From an uncultured Oscillospiraceae bacterium (GTDB lineage: Bacteria; Bacillota; Clostridia; Oscillospirales; Oscillospiraceae), in NCBI GenBank assembly GCA_944385195.1, contig CALWWH010000211.1, positions 1 to 16,464 of the forward strand: a stretch of DNA of 16,464 nt, given 5' to 3'. A program made the translations under genes and the position numbers. Numbering within the stretch: the stretch's first letter is position 1; every line of letters starts with the position of its first letter. Positions 5,633 to 12,526 of the stretch are shown piece after piece. The notes under the pieces are model-generated. The model was not told where the DNA came from. It made no database searches and saw only the letters and a program-made list of their open reading frames with translations.

Positions 5633-6676
5633 ATGAAACTGAAACTTTCCAAGACGACGCGCATCAATTTTCTGACCTATGCCGTCGTTATCGTCGCCTT
5701 TGTCGTGTTCCAGTCGCTCTCCAGCGCCGGCGCCCTCTCCTCCACCCTCAAAGGTCAGCTGGTCCCCATCTGTGCTTATGTGGTCATGGCGCTGTCTCTG
5801 AACCTCACCGTCGGTGTGTTGGGCGAGCTGTCCCTGGGTCATGCGGGCTTTGTGAGTGTCGGCGCTTTCGCCGGCGCCGTTGCCTCTGCGGCTCTGACGA
5901 CAGTGATTCCCATCCCTGCTCTGCGTCTGGCTGTGAGCATGGTCATTGGCGCGATTTTTGCCGCCATCGCCGGTGTGTTAATCGGCATCCCCGTTTTGCG
6001 TCTACGGGGCGACTACCTTGCCATCGTCACCCTGGCCTTTGGCGAGATTATCAAGTCCCTCATTACCAATTTCTACATCGGCATCGATGGGGAGGGACTG
6101 CACTTTAGTTTCCTGTCGAATAAACTTTCCCTGGGCGAGGGAGGACGCATGATCCTCAACGGCCCCATGGGCATCCCTGGCATTACCCGAATCTCCACAT
6201 TCGCCGCCGGCTTTATCCTGACGATGATCGCGCTGATCGTCATTTTCAACCTGGTCAACTCCCGTTCCGGCCGCGCCATTATGGCTCTGCGTGACAACCG
6301 CATCGCTGCTGAGAGCGTTGGCATCAACGTCACCAAGTATAAGATGATGGCGTTTGTCACTTCCGCTGCCCTGGCGGGTGCAGCAGGCTGCCTCTTCTCC
6401 CTGGGACAAAACACCATCCTGCCTTCCAAATTTGACTTCAATACCTCTATTTTGATTCTGGTTTTCGTTGTTCTGGGTGGGCAGGGCAGAATGCTGGGTT
6501 CCATCATCGCCGCTGCAGCGCTGACGATCCTGCCTGAGGTTTTGCGAGAATTTGCCGACTATCGCATGCTGGTCTACGCCATTGTGCTGATCCTGGTGAT
6601 GCTCATCACCAACAACCCCACCATCAGCGGCTTTTTCGCCCGTCTTTTCCGGCGTCAGAAAGGAGATGAGACCTGA
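5633..6676 (+). CDS. livM: Branched-chain amino acid ABC transporter permease LivM
   Basis: Second transmembrane subunit of the importer, 347 aa, pairing with LivH to form the translocation path. It has many hydrophobic segments, the conserved GELSLGHAGFVSVGAFAGA block near residue 63-81, and the loop ALRDNRIAAESVGINV (about 217-232), the coupling segment typical of LivM. The C-terminus carries GGQGRMLGSIIAAA. The ATG at 5633 has GAGGTG overlapping the livH stop at a 6-nt spacing; an upstream GTG at 5624 is the less likely start. Its stop overlaps the livG start by one base (TGATG), so the two are translationally coupled. Confidence 0.93.
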   Translation: MKLKLSKTTRINFLTYAVVIVAFVVFQSLSSAGALSSTLKGQLVPICAYVVMALSLNLTVGVLGELSLGHAGFVSVGAFAGAVASAALTTVIPIPALRLAVSMVIGAIFAAIAGVLIGIPVLRLRGDYLAIVTLAFGEIIKSLITNFYIGIDGEGLHFSFLSNKLSLGEGGRMILNGPMGIPGITRISTFAAGFILTMIALIVIFNLVNSRSGRAIMALRDNRIAAESVGINVTKYKMMAFVTSAALAGAAGCLFSLGQNTILPSKFDFNTSILILVFVVLGGQGRMLGSIIAAAALTILPEVLREFADYRMLVYAIVLILVMLITNNPTISGFFARLFRRQKGDET

Positions 6677-7536
6677 TGGCTATGCCAAAACGCGAACCCA
6701 CCAAGCTCGTCCCTGTGCCAAGCACGAGCATCATTCCCGAGCGTGATGTGGACAAAGCTCCGATTCTGGAATGCCGTCATCTGGGCATTGACTTCGGCGG
6801 CCTGACCGCTGTCAATGACTTCGATATGGCCATCGGCCGTACGGAGATTGCCGGCCTCATCGGTCCCAACGGCGCTGGCAAGACCACGGTCTTTAACCTT
6901 CTGACCAAGGTCTACCAGCCCACCCGCGGCAACATTCTGCTGGACGGCGTGTCCACGCAGAACATGAGCACGGCCCAGGTCAACAAGGCCGGTATCGCTC
7001 GAACCTTCCAGAACATCCGCCTGTTTGACAACCTGTCTGTGGAGGACAATGTCAAGCTTGGTCTGCATAATCACATCCACTACGGGATGTTCCAGGGCCT
7101 GTTCCGACTTCCCGGCTACTGGAAGGAAGAGCGCCGGGCTCATGAACGCGCGCTGGAGTTGCTGTCTATCTTTGATATGGAGGATATGGCTGGCGCCAAG
7201 GCGGGCTCTCTTCCGTATGGCGCTCAGCGCCGGTTGGAGATTGTCCGTGCCCTGGCTACCGAGCCTAAGCTGCTGCTGCTGGACGAGCCTGCGGCCGGTA
7301 TGAATCCCTCTGAGACCGCTGAGCTGATGGAGAACATCGTCAAGATTCGCGATACCTTCCAAATTGCCATCCTGCTCATTGAGCACGATATGAGCCTGGT
7401 CATGGGTATCTGCGAAGGTATCTGTGTGCTGAACTTCGGACAGATCATTGCCAAGGGCAGCCCTGAAGATATCGCCAACAACCCGGTAGTCATTGAGGCA
7501 TATCTGGGCAAGAAGAAGGAGGACACGGGATGCTGA
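6676..7536 (+). CDS. livG: Branched-chain amino acid ABC transporter ATPase LivG
   Basis: Cytoplasmic ATP-binding subunit of the importer, 286 aa. Walker A GPNGAGKTT is at residues 63-71, the Q-loop glutamine at 112, the signature PYGAQRRLEIVRA from 180, Walker B LLLLDEP at 199-205 with catalytic Glu204, and the switch His237. The signature reads PYGAQ rather than the common SYGQQ, still within LivG variation. About 28 residues (MAMPKREPTK onward) precede the usual start of the domain at ILECRHL, an unusual N-terminal extension. The start ATG overlaps the livM stop, with AGGAG about 10 nt upstream. The 3' end overlaps livF by 7 nt. Confidence 0.94.
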   Translation: MAMPKREPTKLVPVPSTSIIPERDVDKAPILECRHLGIDFGGLTAVNDFDMAIGRTEIAGLIGPNGAGKTTVFNLLTKVYQPTRGNILLDGVSTQNMSTAQVNKAGIARTFQNIRLFDNLSVEDNVKLGLHNHIHYGMFQGLFRLPGYWKEERRAHERALELLSIFDMEDMAGAKAGSLPYGAQRRLEIVRALATEPKLLLLDEPAAGMNPSETAELMENIVKIRDTFQIAILLIEHDMSLVMGICEGICVLNFGQIIAKGSPEDIANNPVVIEAYLGKKKEDTGC

Positions 7537-8231
7537 AAGTTGAAAATATCAACGTCTACTATGGCAGCATCCATGCTGTCAAGGGCGTCTCCTTTGAAGT
7601 CCACCCCGGCGAAATCGTGACACTGATCGGCGCCAATGGCGCTGGCAAGAGCACGATTCTAAACACCATTTCCGGCCTGCTGCGAACGAAGACCGGCAGC
7701 ATCACTTTCCTTGGGTCCAGTATCGCCCATACCCAGCCCCACATCATTGTCCGCCAGGGCTTGGCTCAAGTTCCCGAAGGCCGCCGTATTTTCCAGACCA
7801 TGACGGTGCAGGAAAATCTGGAGATGGGCGCCTATACCCAGAAGCTGAATGTCGTTGCGGAGGAACTGGATCGCGTTTTTCGCCAGTTTCCCCGTCTGAA
7901 GGAGCGCCGCAAGCAGGTCGCCGGCACGCTGTCCGGCGGTGAGCAGCAGATGCTAGCCATGGGCCGCGCCCTAATGAGCCATCCAAAACTGCTGATGCTG
8001 GATGAGCCCTCCATGGGTCTGGCGCCCATTCTGGTAGAACAGATCTTTGAGATCATCCAGACTCTGCACCAGGATGGCACAACCATCCTCCTGGTCGAGC
8101 AGAATGCGCAGATGGCGCTATCTGTAGCATCCCGCGCCTACGTTTTGGAGACTGGCAACATCACTCTCTCCGGCACTGGTGCGGAGCTGACCCAGGATGA
8201 CCGCGTCCGCAAGGCCTATCTGGGCGGATAA
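7530..8231 (+). CDS. livF: Branched-chain amino acid ABC transporter ATPase LivF
   Basis: Second ATP-binding subunit, 233 aa, expected to work as a LivG-LivF heterodimer. Walker A GANGAGKST is at residues 34-42, the signature LSGGEQQ at 134-140, and Walker B LLMLDEP at 154-160 with Glu159. The switch region reads LLVEQNAQ with Gln191 where most ABC ATPases have His; this substitution is characteristic of LivF rather than a defect. The ATG overlaps the end of livG by 7 nt and has AAGGAGG in livG just upstream. It is the last gene of the operon. No clear terminator follows before the tRNA promoter 4 nt downstream. Confidence 0.94.
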   Translation: MLKVENINVYYGSIHAVKGVSFEVHPGEIVTLIGANGAGKSTILNTISGLLRTKTGSITFLGSSIAHTQPHIIVRQGLAQVPEGRRIFQTMTVQENLEMGAYTQKLNVVAEELDRVFRQFPRLKERRKQVAGTLSGGEQQMLAMGRALMSHPKLLMLDEPSMGLAPILVEQIFEIIQTLHQDGTTILLVEQNAQMALSVASRAYVLETGNITLSGTGAELTQDDRVRKAYLGG

Positions 8232-8235
8232 GAGA

Positions 8236-8264
8236 TTGACTTTTCACCCGCAGAAGGGTATAAT
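8236..8264 (+). promoter_or_regulatory. Promoter of tRNA-Arg
   Basis: TTGACT (8236-8241), a 17-bp spacer and TATAAT (8259-8264), predicting a start near 8271, about 19 nt before the mature tRNA. A small hairpin, GGGCTG with CAGCCC (8269-8285), lies at the predicted transcript start. Confidence 0.85.
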
Positions 8265-8289
8265 ATTTGGGCTGCAAGACAGCCCACAA

Positions 8290-8366
8290 GCCCCCGTACC
8301 TCACCAGGATAGAGGGTCCGCCTCCTAAGCGGAATGTAGTGAGTTCGAGTCTCGCCGGGGGTGCCA
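8290..8366 (+). tRNA. tRNA-Arg(CCT)
   Basis: A complete 77-nt tRNA including an encoded CCA (8364-8366). The acceptor stem GCCCCCG pairs with CGGGGGT (G-U at the first pair), with discriminator G. The D-arm is CCTC/GAGG, the anticodon stem TCCGC/GCGGA, and the T-arm GTGAG-TTCGAGT-CTCGC. The anticodon loop CTCCTAA places anticodon CCT at 8324-8326, reading the arginine codon AGG. All four stems fold as expected and the gene has its own promoter and terminator. Confidence 0.96.
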
Positions 8367-8418
8367 AAAATGACCGCTGTAAGCCGTTTGACGGTTTACA
8401 GCGGTCATTTTTATTATT
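8366..8418 (+). terminator. Intrinsic terminator of tRNA-Arg
   Basis: A 21-bp inverted repeat with one G-U pair (8366-8386 with 8392-8412) and a 5-nt loop starts at the last base of the CCA end and finishes in TTTTT-ATTATTAT. It would stop transcripts of the tRNA and possibly of the upstream liv operon. Confidence 0.92.
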
Positions 8419-8515
8419 ATGTCACTTAGAGAGAACGCCCTTTGCCTGCGCTGGACCGCTGCGCGGGTTTTTAAGGGACCTTGATGCCGGGACTTGGAAA
8501 CATAGGAGCAGACAT

Positions 8516-8613
8516 ATGGCAAAATGAGAGTGCCATGCGGAGCCACGAGGGCTGCATGGCGCGCAGTGCCGGCATACCCTAACTGGCTTGTATTACAATA
8601 TCTAAGGAGGTAG
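8516..8613 (+). other. Structured intergenic element with a short ORF
   Basis: In an otherwise gene-poor stretch, GCCATGC (8532-8538) pairs with GCATGGC (8554-8560) around an inner AGCC/GGCT stem with an ACGAG loop, giving a compact hairpin. The same DNA carries a three-codon ORF at 8516 with AGGAG 8 nt upstream, whose stop overlaps (ATGA) a 29-codon ORF at 8524-8613 beginning MRVPCGATRAAW. The peptide matches no family I know. It may be a small RNA, a coupled micro-ORF or decayed sequence. The bases between 8419 and 8515 show nothing else I can support. Confidence 0.3.
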
Positions 8614-8672
8614 CACTCTACACACTCCTGAAGAGCGTCAGCATGCAATACTAATTCATCACCGAAGGGAGA

Positions 8673-9195
8673 ATGCAAAATGATACGGGTACATATTCGA
8701 TGCATATGGGGATCCTTTTATACTGCTCTGTCTCGTCGTGTCATTCGTCCTGGCCGTACTGGTGGCCAGACCGCAGAGTTTGCCACTGGATCAGCTGCGC
8801 GAGTTGGAACCGTCCGAACTTCAGAGCCGATTTGGGCTGCCGGAAGCGGCAGTCAGAGACGAGATCCTGGGTCGGTACGCCGCCCGGGTCCTGCTCCCGA
8901 CACTCGTGACCAAAAACTCGACTGCGATTTTGCTTGCAGCAGTTCTGGGGTCATATCTGGTGGGCAGATGCCTGGCCCGGCCGGTACAGATGGAACAATA
9001 CGCGGGCAGTTCCCGCACAGTCATCGCACTGCGGTAATACTTCACCGTCCTTGTCTGCGGCCTAGTTTTCTCGATTTTGCTGCTGGGGACGGTACTGCTC
9101 CTCTACGCGCGGGAGGGGATGGCCCTGCTCGGCCCCGGCCTCTGGCAGGCGCTGCGGCCCATGCTGGGCTGGCAGAGTTTCTTCGACGCTGCGGG
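8673..9195 (+). pseudogene. Remnant of an integral membrane protein gene, possibly an ABC-type permease
   Basis: GGGAG and an ATG at 8673 begin a frame that quickly loses its protein-like character. The continuing membrane protein is read in the frame open from 8684 (DPFILLCLVVSFVLAV onward), implying an early frameshift. That frame has a hydrophobic helix near 8710-8750, a hydrophilic domain, a second helix near 8925-8970, and an in-frame TAA at 9035-9037. After it the same frame continues with a third clear helix (YFTVLVCGLVFSILLLGTV, 9038-9094) and reading LLLYAREG until about 9195, where it collides with the 3' end of the opposing SLH gene. The gene therefore shows three lesions: a frameshift, a nonsense codon and a lost 3' end. 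An ABC-2-like permease is my best guess at the family, with low confidence. Confidence 0.6.
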
Positions 9196-10681
9196 CACAA
9201 AACCTTTGTATCATCATTGCCACCTGGGCTCTAGTAGCCGGGTCCTGAGGACTGAGTGTGGTGCCGCTGGCGCCTCCGATGATGCCCTCTGCCACACACC
9301 AGGCCATGGCCTGCTGGGCGTATGCACTGACAGTATCCGCATCGGCGTAAGTGTCCATATTCCCGGAGGCGCCGGGGCTGCCCGCACACCGCCACAACAT
9401 GGTGGCCAGCTGCTCCCGAGTGAGGGGACTGTCCATGTCAGAGCCGTCGGAAATACCGGTTTTCACAGCCCATTGCCGTCCAGAATCGTACCAGGTAGAG
9501 CCTACAGTGGTATCCACGCCTTCCAATCGTGCCAGAACAGTGACAATCATAGCCCGGGTCATGGGTTGGTCAGGAGCAAAGACATGCTCCGCTACCCCAG
9601 CAAACAGACCGTTGTCAACGGCGAACCGCACCGCCTGCGCATACCAAGCCTCCTCCTTTACATCGGAAAAGAAAGGCTTCTCCACTTTGGCGTCTATGGA
9701 AAGGAGCACTCGGGCAAATACATCCCCCACATACAGGGTATCCCCGCTGCAAAGCAGACTCCGGGGAGAGACGAGAGATGTGCCGCTGCGGTTCGAGGAG
9801 AGCAACGTGGTAACATAACCCTCCCGGATGGCGCGCACCGCTCCATTGCCGGTGTCAGCCACATATACCGTTCCGTCTGTGCCCACCGCAATTCCCTGAG
9901 GAGAGGCAAACTGGGCCAGTTCCACTGGCCCGTTGAGATACCCGCCCCCATAGGCCTCGTCTCCGTCGGGGGCAATCCCGGCCACCAAGGTAGCCTCTCC
10001 GTCCTCAAGAGCCACGATCCTGTGGTTGCCGGTGTCGGCCACATACAGGACCCCGTTTGCCCAGCACAGGCCCGTGGGGCCGGAAAACTGCACTTGCTTC
10101 AGATCGCCCAGGGCGCAGCCCTCCTCGCCTCCGGCATAGGTTGTTACATTTCCATTTTCATCCATGACGCGGATGACATCATTTCCGGTGTCAGCGATGT
10201 ACACCATACCATCCTCGTCCACCGTCAGGCCCGTGGGGGTGTCAAAGACGGCCATTTCTCCCGTTTGATTGCAGAAGCCAGCCTCTCCGGTCCCTGCGGC
10301 AGTATAGACGCGCCCCTGATCCAGGTTGACATAACGCAGCACATGGTTTCCGGCGTCAGACACCAAAAATCCGCCCATATAGGGCATGATAGCCCAGGGT
10401 TCCGAGAAGGCTGCCTCGCCAAACGGGCCGTCGTTGTATCCCGCCACTGGCTGGCCGGAGAGGTCGGTAACCTGGGTGCGGCCAGCCAGGAGGGAAGCCT
10501 CCCCATTTTCCACCGTCCAGATAGCCCGGTGGTAGGTATCTGTGACATACAGGACGCCCTCCACCATGGCCATACCGGAGGGGGCGATGGCGGCGCCGGC
10601 TGCACCTGCGGCCTGGGCGGACATGCCCAGGGAAAGTACCAGAGCAGCGCCGCTCAGGAGAGATAGAAGTCGTTTCATCAT
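9062..10681 (-). CDS. NHL-repeat beta-propeller protein with SLH domains
   Basis: Predicted exported surface protein of 539 aa. A signal peptide ends near SAQA (residue ~23). Residues ~30-330 hold repeated NHL-type blades with motifs such as GVLYVADTGNHRI, VYIADTGNDVI and VYVADTGNGAV, a fold used for protein or ligand binding. Residues ~335-500 hold three S-layer-homology motifs, starting FSDVKEEAWYAQAV and ending ATRAQVAMMIQRF, which attach proteins to cell-wall polysaccharide. About 40 more residues (SVEETLPAQ to the end) match neither domain and are encoded by DNA that is, on the other strand, the remnant membrane gene, so the natural C-terminus appears lost. A GTG and three ATGs run in tandem (10687-10676); AAAGGAAG best supports the ATG at 10681. 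It follows the cyclase gene by under 20 nt. Confidence 0.82.
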   Translation of the reverse strand: MMKRLLSLLSGAALVLSLGMSAQAAGAAGAAIAPSGMAMVEGVLYVTDTYHRAIWTVENGEASLLAGRTQVTDLSGQPVAGYNDGPFGEAAFSEPWAIMPYMGGFLVSDAGNHVLRYVNLDQGRVYTAAGTGEAGFCNQTGEMAVFDTPTGLTVDEDGMVYIADTGNDVIRVMDENGNVTTYAGGEEGCALGDLKQVQFSGPTGLCWANGVLYVADTGNHRIVALEDGEATLVAGIAPDGDEAYGGGYLNGPVELAQFASPQGIAVGTDGTVYVADTGNGAVRAIREGYVTTLLSSNRSGTSLVSPRSLLCSGDTLYVGDVFARVLLSIDAKVEKPFFSDVKEEAWYAQAVRFAVDNGLFAGVAEHVFAPDQPMTRAMIVTVLARLEGVDTTVGSTWYDSGRQWAVKTGISDGSDMDSPLTREQLATMLWRCAGSPGASGNMDTYADADTVSAYAQQAMAWCVAEGIIGGASGTTLSPQDPATRAQVAMMIQRFCARSVEETLPAQHGPQRLPEAGAEQGHPLPRVEEQYRPQQQNREN

Positions 10682-10699
10682 CATCACGCTTCCTTTGTT

Positions 10700-12511
10700 T
10701 TAGGATTCTGCAATACCGTCCAGCAGAAAAATTTCAAATTTTTGAGCCTTCCCTTTGAGAACAATGCCGTCCCCCAGAGAGGTCACCTTGATGCGGTCTC
10801 CCAGGCGGTTAACCACCTCCCGGCTGATATAAATCTTCCCCGCCGGGGCGTTGGCTTCCAGCCGGGCGCTGGTGTTTACGGTGTCCCCGATGGCGGTGAA
10901 GTCCATGCGCATCTCGGCTCCAATGTTGCCCACTACGGCGCTGCCGCAGTGAATGCCGACGCCGAAGGATACCGTCCGGCCGAACTTTTCCATCAGCTCC
11001 TGGGACAGGGCCTTGGAGCCCTCTACCATGTCCAGCGCCGCCTTGCAGGCATTCATCACATAGTCCTCCTGCTGGATGGGGGCATTCCAGATGGCCATGG
11101 TGCAATCTCCGACGAACTTGTCCAGGGTGCCGTGGTTTTTCATGATGCACTCGGTGGTGAGGGTGAGATAGCGGTTGAGGATCGACACCACCTCCTGGGG
11201 GGTGAGCACCTCGCTCATGGTGGTAAAGCCGCGAATATCCACAAAGAGGACTGCAATATCGCAGAGCTTGCCGCCCAGTCCCAGGGCGTCGGTGCCCTCT
11301 TTGAGCAGCTCCCCCACGATCTCCGGGGCTACGTAGCGCTTAAATGTATTGGAGATTTTTCGCTTTTCCAGCGCCGCCTGGACGTAGTTGAAGGCAACGG
11401 CCCCTACGAAAAAAACAGTGACGGTGAGAGCCAGCCACAGGGGATGGAGGACGAAACCCGCTGCGTACAAAGCCTTGCAGGCCAGGATGCTGCCGCCCGC
11501 CACTGCCAGCCACACCGGGATGGCCCAGCGGAGCCTTTGCCTCAGGAAGAACCACAAGCAGGCCGCCGACAGGAGGAAGAGCACAGCCAGCTGTATTCCG
11601 ACCTTTCCCTCTGCCTTAAAGTCCTGGCGGAGCATCTGCTGGATGACGTTGGCCTGGTACTCCACCCCATACATCAAAGAAGCCCGGTCCACGGCCGTGG
11701 TCACATAGTCCGAAAGACCCGCGGCGTAGGGGCCGATGAGGACGATGGCGCCGTCAAAAAGCTCCGCAGGGAAGTCTCCGCTTAATAGGTCGCTGACCGA
11801 GATGCCCTCGTAAAAGCCCCCGGGCAGGGCAGAGAAATCCACATAGAACCGATGCAGACTGTCAGTTGGTACGTCCAGGGTCTCGGGCAGCCCGTGGGCG
11901 GCGGCATACTTCTGGTAGATGGCGTAGGCAAAGGAGGGGATGGTGCGGCCGTCGGGCAGGTCGATCTCCAAAATCCCGTGGCGCAGCACCCCGTCTTGGT
12001 CATACATGGCGTTGATATGGCCCTGGGTCGTGACGGCCTTCAGGGCCTCATAGGGCTCTTCGTAGGAGAGAACCGCGTAGTCCTTGAGGTAAAAGTTCCC
12101 CGTGTCCTCGGTGACCAGCTCGGTGCCGAAGTTGGCCATGGAGGCAGTCACTACATTGCCGTATGCCCCAGCAGCCTCGGCAAGGTATGCGTCCAGTTCC
12201 GGGTCAGTCTCCCCTGTGTACAGCACGTCTACGCCAATGGCGGCGGGGCGGCTATTCGGGTCAGCGTTCAGCGCTTCGATGGCCATGGCCATCACATCCC
12301 GGCCCCAGGTCTGATAGGGGCCGATGTCCTCCATGGCCCGGTCGTCGATGCCGACAACAAAGATGGTGCCGCCCAGGGCTTTGGGAGTCTGGTAGAGGCT
12401 GTCGGAAAGCATCTGGTCGGGGCTGTAAAAGACCCCCAGGGCCGCCAAAGCGGTGAATATCCCCGAAAAGAGCAGGCAGACCAGGGCTTTTCGGAAGGGT
12501 TTTTGTCTCAT
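10700..12511 (-). CDS. CHASE2-domain class III adenylate cyclase
   Basis: Membrane-bound nucleotide cyclase of 603 aa. One N-terminal transmembrane segment (about 9-29) precedes an extracytoplasmic CHASE2 sensor domain (about 31-290). Three closely spaced membrane helices follow (about 304-375), then a cytoplasmic class III catalytic domain (about 390-600). Catalytic residues are present: metal-binding Asp425 in VDIRGF and Asp469 in VGD, adenine-contacting Lys465, transition-state Asn546 and Arg550 in VNTSARLE. Thr539 replaces the Asp of class IIIa, which together with Lys465 suggests a class IIIb adenylate cyclase making cAMP. AGGAGG precedes the ATG. The gene begins 15 nt after the FecR gene, so the two are cotranscribed. 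Guanylate cyclase activity cannot be ruled out by sequence alone. Confidence 0.9.
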   Translation of the reverse strand: MRQKPFRKALVCLLFSGIFTALAALGVFYSPDQMLSDSLYQTPKALGGTIFVVGIDDRAMEDIGPYQTWGRDVMAMAIEALNADPNSRPAAIGVDVLYTGETDPELDAYLAEAAGAYGNVVTASMANFGTELVTEDTGNFYLKDYAVLSYEEPYEALKAVTTQGHINAMYDQDGVLRHGILEIDLPDGRTIPSFAYAIYQKYAAAHGLPETLDVPTDSLHRFYVDFSALPGGFYEGISVSDLLSGDFPAELFDGAIVLIGPYAAGLSDYVTTAVDRASLMYGVEYQANVIQQMLRQDFKAEGKVGIQLAVLFLLSAACLWFFLRQRLRWAIPVWLAVAGGSILACKALYAAGFVLHPLWLALTVTVFFVGAVAFNYVQAALEKRKISNTFKRYVAPEIVGELLKEGTDALGLGGKLCDIAVLFVDIRGFTTMSEVLTPQEVVSILNRYLTLTTECIMKNHGTLDKFVGDCTMAIWNAPIQQEDYVMNACKAALDMVEGSKALSQELMEKFGRTVSFGVGIHCGSAVVGNIGAEMRMDFTAIGDTVNTSARLEANAPAGKIYISREVVNRLGDRIKVTSLGDGIVLKGKAQKFEIFLLDGIAES

Positions 12512-12526
12512 GGGGCCTCCTATTCG

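Noticed and set aside
4678..5667. A 329-codon open frame on the minus strand opposite livH
   Set aside because: His/Gln/Asp-rich translation typical of the antisense of a hydrophobic membrane gene; livH itself is unambiguous.
8325..8705. A minus-strand ORF of 126 codons overlapping the tRNA-Arg gene
   Set aside because: It includes antisense tRNA and terminator sequence, and no domain is recognisable. Such ORFs over tRNA genes are routinely spurious.
8290..9200. An integrated element using tRNA-Arg as attachment site
   Set aside because: I found no repeat of the tRNA 3' end downstream and no integrase gene in the window; the decayed region alone is not sufficient evidence.
9077..10666. A 529-codon open frame on the plus strand opposite the NHL-SLH gene
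   Set aside because: Its product resembles no family, while the minus strand gives clear NHL and SLH repeats and a signal peptide. It is a shadow frame.
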